A DNA stretch of 64,000 bases from Desulfovibrio desulfuricans DSM 642 (GTDB taxonomy: Bacteria; Desulfobacterota; Desulfovibrionia; Desulfovibrionales; Desulfovibrionaceae): positions 62,001-126,000 of the forward strand of contig NZ_ATUZ01000017.1 in the NCBI RefSeq assembly GCF_000420465.1, read 5' to 3'. The stretch's first letter is position 1; every line of letters begins with the position of its first letter. Shown one piece after another: positions 61,157 to 64,000 of this stretch. The translations under genes and the position numbers were made by a program. The notes beneath the pieces are model-generated. The model ran no database searches, was not told the origin of the DNA, and worked only from the letters and a program-made list of their open reading frames with translations.

Positions 61157-61208
61157 ACACTCAATCTGCTCAGCGTCGCGCAAAGCGCAACGGCGCGAAG
61201 GGTGCCAG

Positions 61209-62669
61209 ATGCTCACTGCACAAGCAAACCTTACTACACGTCTTTTTCTGCCGCTGCTGCTTGTGGCGGCCCTGCTTGCCGGAGCCTGTTCCAACAAGGC
61301 CGGGCTCAAATCGCCGGAACTTCCCGCCAAACACTGGCTTGAAGAAGCCCCAGGCGTGCCTGTTGAAAACAAGGCCAAGCTTGAAGCCGCAGTGCCAAAT
61401 CTCTATGATCCCAAGAAGGTTTTTTCCTTTGAAGATTGCGTGTTCCTGACCATCCAGCAGTCGCCTGCCCTGGTCAACAGCGCCGTGAATATTGAAATCA
61501 AGCGTCTTGCCCAGACGGACGCCGTGTGGAAGTACCTTCCCGAGCCCCGCATGAATTTTACCGTGTCCAACAACCTGACGCGGTATAATATGGACAATAA
61601 AGATACGCCCAGCGATTACGGCCAGGCCCGGTTCCGTGTGGGCTTTTATGCTGCCTTTCCCAATCCCATGGCCACCTATTTTGAGCACAAGGTGCAGTCA
61701 GCCATGGTCAATCTGGCAATCTCCACCCACCGCAAAGCCGTGGGAAAGGCTATTGGCAAGATTGGCGAGGCCTATCTCCAGCTTCAGGCCCAGCAGAAGA
61801 TTGTGGAAGCGCAGAAAGAGCTGCTGCCGCTTGGCAAGGAGCTTGTGGATTACTGGAAGAAGGTTGAGGCCGTTGATGGCCGCCAGGGTGTTTCGCTCAA
61901 CATGGCCATTCAGCACCAGCGCGAGCTTGAACTCAAGCTGGAGCAGACCCGCATGAAGGAAGTGATGCAGCGTACTCAGCTCAAGATTCTTGCTGGCGTA
62001 GAGCCGCAGCAGAGGCTTGAGGTGGATACCAAGAGCGCTGATTCCGTGCTGGCTGGTTTTGATGGCCGCAAGCTCACCTGGGAAGAACGCTGGCCTGCCA
62101 CAGAAGATGACCTGCTGCTGCGCGGACAGGTGACCCTGGGCGATTACAATATTATGGTCGCCTGGGCCCAGTATATGCCGACCATGTCCATTGCCGTGAA
62201 CAATAATCCTCCGGCGGGCCAGTATCAGCCCCCGAGCGGTACTGAAGACACATTTTTGCACCTGACCTTTGACTTCCCGCTTATCGACTGGGGGCGCAGA
62301 TACCGTGGCGTGCAGACCGCGCGCATGGGCAAGGCCCAGGCCTTCCACGAACTGGCCCGCAAGCGTACGGACTACTCCAACAAATGGCTCCAGAGCGAGC
62401 AGCGGGTAGCCCTGGCCGAAACGGAACTCAAGCTCGCCAAGACCCGTCTGGATACGGCCAGCATGCAGTACAAGGAAGCCCAGATTTCTTTCCACGAAGG
62501 CATTGCGCAGTTGCCCGACATGGCCTCCAAGCAGGAAGACATGGTTCAGGCGCGCATAGCCTACATCAATGCCGAGCTTGACTATAAACTGGCCCAGCTT
62601 GAGTGGATGGATCTGTCGAATTCCCTGGCCCAGCGCTTCCTCGGACTGCCTGCTAAGGAGTTGCTGTAA
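61209..62669 (+). CDS. Outer-membrane efflux lipoprotein (TolC/OMF family)
   Basis: A 486-residue OMF-type lipoprotein. The signal peptide ends in LLAGAC, a lipobox, so the mature protein is lipidated. The rest is two repeats of long helices with beta strands in between, as in TolC-like channels: FSFEDCVFLTIQQSPALVNSA, KAIGKIGEAYLQLQAQQKIVEAQKEL (about 180-205), and FHLTFDFPLIDWGRRYRGV in the second repeat. AAGGG precedes the ATG. It lies 52 bases after the polyketide-synthase-like gene and overlaps the adaptor gene (TAATG), so the three form one unit. Confidence 0.88.
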   Translation: MLTAQANLTTRLFLPLLLVAALLAGACSNKAGLKSPELPAKHWLEEAPGVPVENKAKLEAAVPNLYDPKKVFSFEDCVFLTIQQSPALVNSAVNIEIKRLAQTDAVWKYLPEPRMNFTVSNNLTRYNMDNKDTPSDYGQARFRVGFYAAFPNPMATYFEHKVQSAMVNLAISTHRKAVGKAIGKIGEAYLQLQAQQKIVEAQKELLPLGKELVDYWKKVEAVDGRQGVSLNMAIQHQRELELKLEQTRMKEVMQRTQLKILAGVEPQQRLEVDTKSADSVLAGFDGRKLTWEERWPATEDDLLLRGQVTLGDYNIMVAWAQYMPTMSIAVNNNPPAGQYQPPSGTEDTFLHLTFDFPLIDWGRRYRGVQTARMGKAQAFHELARKRTDYSNKWLQSEQRVALAETELKLAKTRLDTASMQYKEAQISFHEGIAQLPDMASKQEDMVQARIAYINAELDYKLAQLEWMDLSNSLAQRFLGLPAKELL

Positions 62670-63637
62670 TGTTGGGTACGTATAAGAAAGCGCTGTCGCG
62701 GGTGCGGCACCGTTGTTTTGCTGCCGCGCTGTCTGCTGTCATGCTGCTTGCTGCTTTTTTGATGTTTCAGAACGCAGCCTCTGCTGCGGACAATGGATCC
62801 ATAGGCGCTGGGGCTACCATTCTGACCGGCAAGGTCGTTACTACTGTCACGCGCGCTGTGCCTGTGCCCTTTAACGCTGTTGTGGATGAGGTGCTGGTCA
62901 AGCCCGGCGAAGCCATTGCCAAGGGTGCCCCGCTGATGCGTTACCACCTTCAGGAAGAGGCCGAGCGGGTGCTGCAAAGAGAAGTGACCACCGGGGCTGC
63001 TACCGAGAATCTGAGGGGGCAGGTGCTTGATCTTGACCGCAAGCTTGCAGAAACTGCCGCCCAGCGTAACAAGGCCCGGCAGCTTGCAGCCTCGGGGCTT
63101 GGTTCAGCCCAGGCTTCCAGCCGGCTGGAAGATGATGTTCACTCCCTGAAGCGCCGCATAGATCTTTTGACTGTGACCATCCAGAAATCTGAACAGAACT
63201 TTGCCGCCCGTCTCGAAGAACTGAGCGGCTATTTCGGCACGACCATCAAGGAAGGCGAGCGTCTGCCTGCCTCGCTTACGCTTACCTCTCCCATTGACGG
63301 TTATGTGCTGTCGCTTGATGCCACGCTCAACCCCGGCTCCCTGTTGGCCGCTGGCACCACGCCCGTGCGTGTGGGGCGGCTTGATCCCGTGCTGATCCAG
63401 GTGCCTGTCTACGAGGCAGAAATCAGCGGCATCAAGGCTGGCGACTCGGTGGAAGTTGAAATTCCTTCGCTGAACAACAAGAAGTTCAACGGTACAGTGA
63501 ATGAAATTTCCTGGGTTTCTAACGACATGAATGTTTCAACTCCTTCATATTACACGGTGGAGCTTACTGTTCCCAATCCTGGTCTGGAACTCAAGCCCGG
63601 GTTCAAGGCTGTGGTGCGATTCAAAGGGAGCAGGTAA
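62669..63637 (+). CDS. Periplasmic adaptor (HlyD/MFP family)
   Basis: A 322-residue membrane-fusion protein. Residues 1-40 form a signal peptide or N-terminal anchor ending ASAAD. The biotinyl-lipoyl half-motifs are VPVPFNAVVDEVLVKPGEAI and LTSPIDGYVLSLDATLNPGS, with a coiled-coil hairpin between them (about 95-190). A beta-barrel region follows, with VYEAEISGIKAGDSVEVEIPS. It starts on the last base of the OMF stop (TAATG). Normally such adaptors pair with an ABC, RND or MFS pump, but the next gene is a flippase-like protein. Confidence 0.88.
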   Translation: MLGTYKKALSRVRHRCFAAALSAVMLLAAFLMFQNAASAADNGSIGAGATILTGKVVTTVTRAVPVPFNAVVDEVLVKPGEAIAKGAPLMRYHLQEEAERVLQREVTTGAATENLRGQVLDLDRKLAETAAQRNKARQLAASGLGSAQASSRLEDDVHSLKRRIDLLTVTIQKSEQNFAARLEELSGYFGTTIKEGERLPASLTLTSPIDGYVLSLDATLNPGSLLAAGTTPVRVGRLDPVLIQVPVYEAEISGIKAGDSVEVEIPSLNNKKFNGTVNEISWVSNDMNVSTPSYYTVELTVPNPGLELKPGFKAVVRFKGSR

Positions 63638-63646
63638 GCCCGTTTC

Positions 63647-64000
63647 ATGAAGCTGAAAAGCATCCCCCGACGATTGGGGTACATTCTGGGTGCGCAGTGG
63701 ACGCGCGACCTGGCGTGGACCGCTTTTACCATTCTTCTTGCACGCCGCAGCCCCGATATACTGGGGCAGGTCGTGCTGGCGCTCACGTTTGGCTATCTGG
63801 TGAAAACCATAGCTGACGTGGGGCTTAACGATTTTTTGCTCTCAACATTTGCCCGGCGCGAAGGGCGCCCATTGGCCCTGCTGGGTGAAGTCACCTGGCT
63901 CAAGCTGATTGTGCTTGTTCTGGCCCTCTGCTTTACATGGCTTGTGACTGGTTGGCAGAACTATACGCCAGAGTTGCGGCTTGTGGTCATGTGCATAGCA
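63647..64000 (+). CDS. Wzx-like polysaccharide flippase (N-terminal 118 residues, cut by the window edge)
   Basis: The visible part has the amphipathic start MKLKSIPRRLGYILGAQWTR, then hydrophobic stretches at about 22-36, 40-58, 82-100 and 110-118. Spacing and composition fit the Wzx/MATE-like exporters of O-antigen and capsule units (the GAQWTRDLAW start and the RRSPDILGQVVLAL segment). It lies nine bases after the adaptor gene. The gene runs off the right edge, so the class remains provisional. Confidence 0.65.
   Translation, partial: MKLKSIPRRLGYILGAQWTRDLAWTAFTILLARRSPDILGQVVLALTFGYLVKTIADVGLNDFLLSTFARREGRPLALLGEVTWLKLIVLVLALCFTWLVTGWQNYTPELRLVVMCIA

Overview
The window looks like the chromosome of a Desulfovibrio-type sulfate-reducing bacterium (Desulfobacterota), roughly 60% GC. 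The evidence is the siroheme-dependent alternative heme pathway (ahb genes with hemB), a single-chain pyruvate:ferredoxin oxidoreductase next to pta and ackA, a SulP-type sulfate/anion permease, a CoA-disulfide/persulfide reductase with a rhodanese tail, and selB. I found no rRNA, tRNA, CRISPR array, insertion sequence or prophage.

Layout. 1-7.7 kb (minus strand): recA, alaS, ahbC, then hemB, ahbD and the start of a siroheme decarboxylase subunit, which together give heme from siroheme. 7.9-14.4 kb (plus): a PP-loop RNA-thiolation-like protein, dksA, an NFACT/RqcH-like protein, an unknown membrane protein and a secreted HAD phosphatase. 14.6-28.3 kb (minus): ackA, pta and por (pyruvate to acetyl-CoA to acetate plus ATP), the persulfide reductase, selB, cheV and ispH. 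28.5-32.5 kb (minus): a GAF-domain protein, a SulP permease and dus, tightly coupled. 33-36.2 kb (plus): a lytic transglycosylase behind a sigma-54-like promoter, an OmpH/Skp-like lipoprotein and an AEC permease. 36.4-39.6 kb (minus): lipB-lipA and a BPL_N amidotransferase-like protein. 39.6-48.6 kb (plus): valS, an EmrE-like SMR transporter, rpsL-rpsG-fusA with a structured leader, argJ and a methyltransferase. 48.7-50 kb (minus): htpX and a small lipoprotein.

The accessory and most interesting part is 50-64 kb. A divergent promoter region separates a minus-strand unit (alpha-oxoamine synthase, glycosyltransferase, polysaccharide deacetylase, second glycosyltransferase, asparagine-synthetase-like amidotransferase) from a plus-strand unit (a 1165-residue polyketide-synthase-like protein with acyltransferase, carrier, ketoreductase-like and dehydratase-like regions but no ketosynthase, an outer-membrane efflux lipoprotein, a HlyD-like adaptor, and a Wzx-like flippase cut by the window edge). 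The logic resembles the rhizobial rkp-1 region, in which a fatty-acid-synthase-like protein and an oxoamine-synthase-family enzyme are needed for capsule. My inference is that this locus makes and exports a polysaccharide or glycolipid carrying an unusual amino-ketone lipid.

Most start codons were set by Shine-Dalgarno position and family boundaries rather than by the longest open frame. The high GC content produces many long antisense open frames, which I do not regard as genes.
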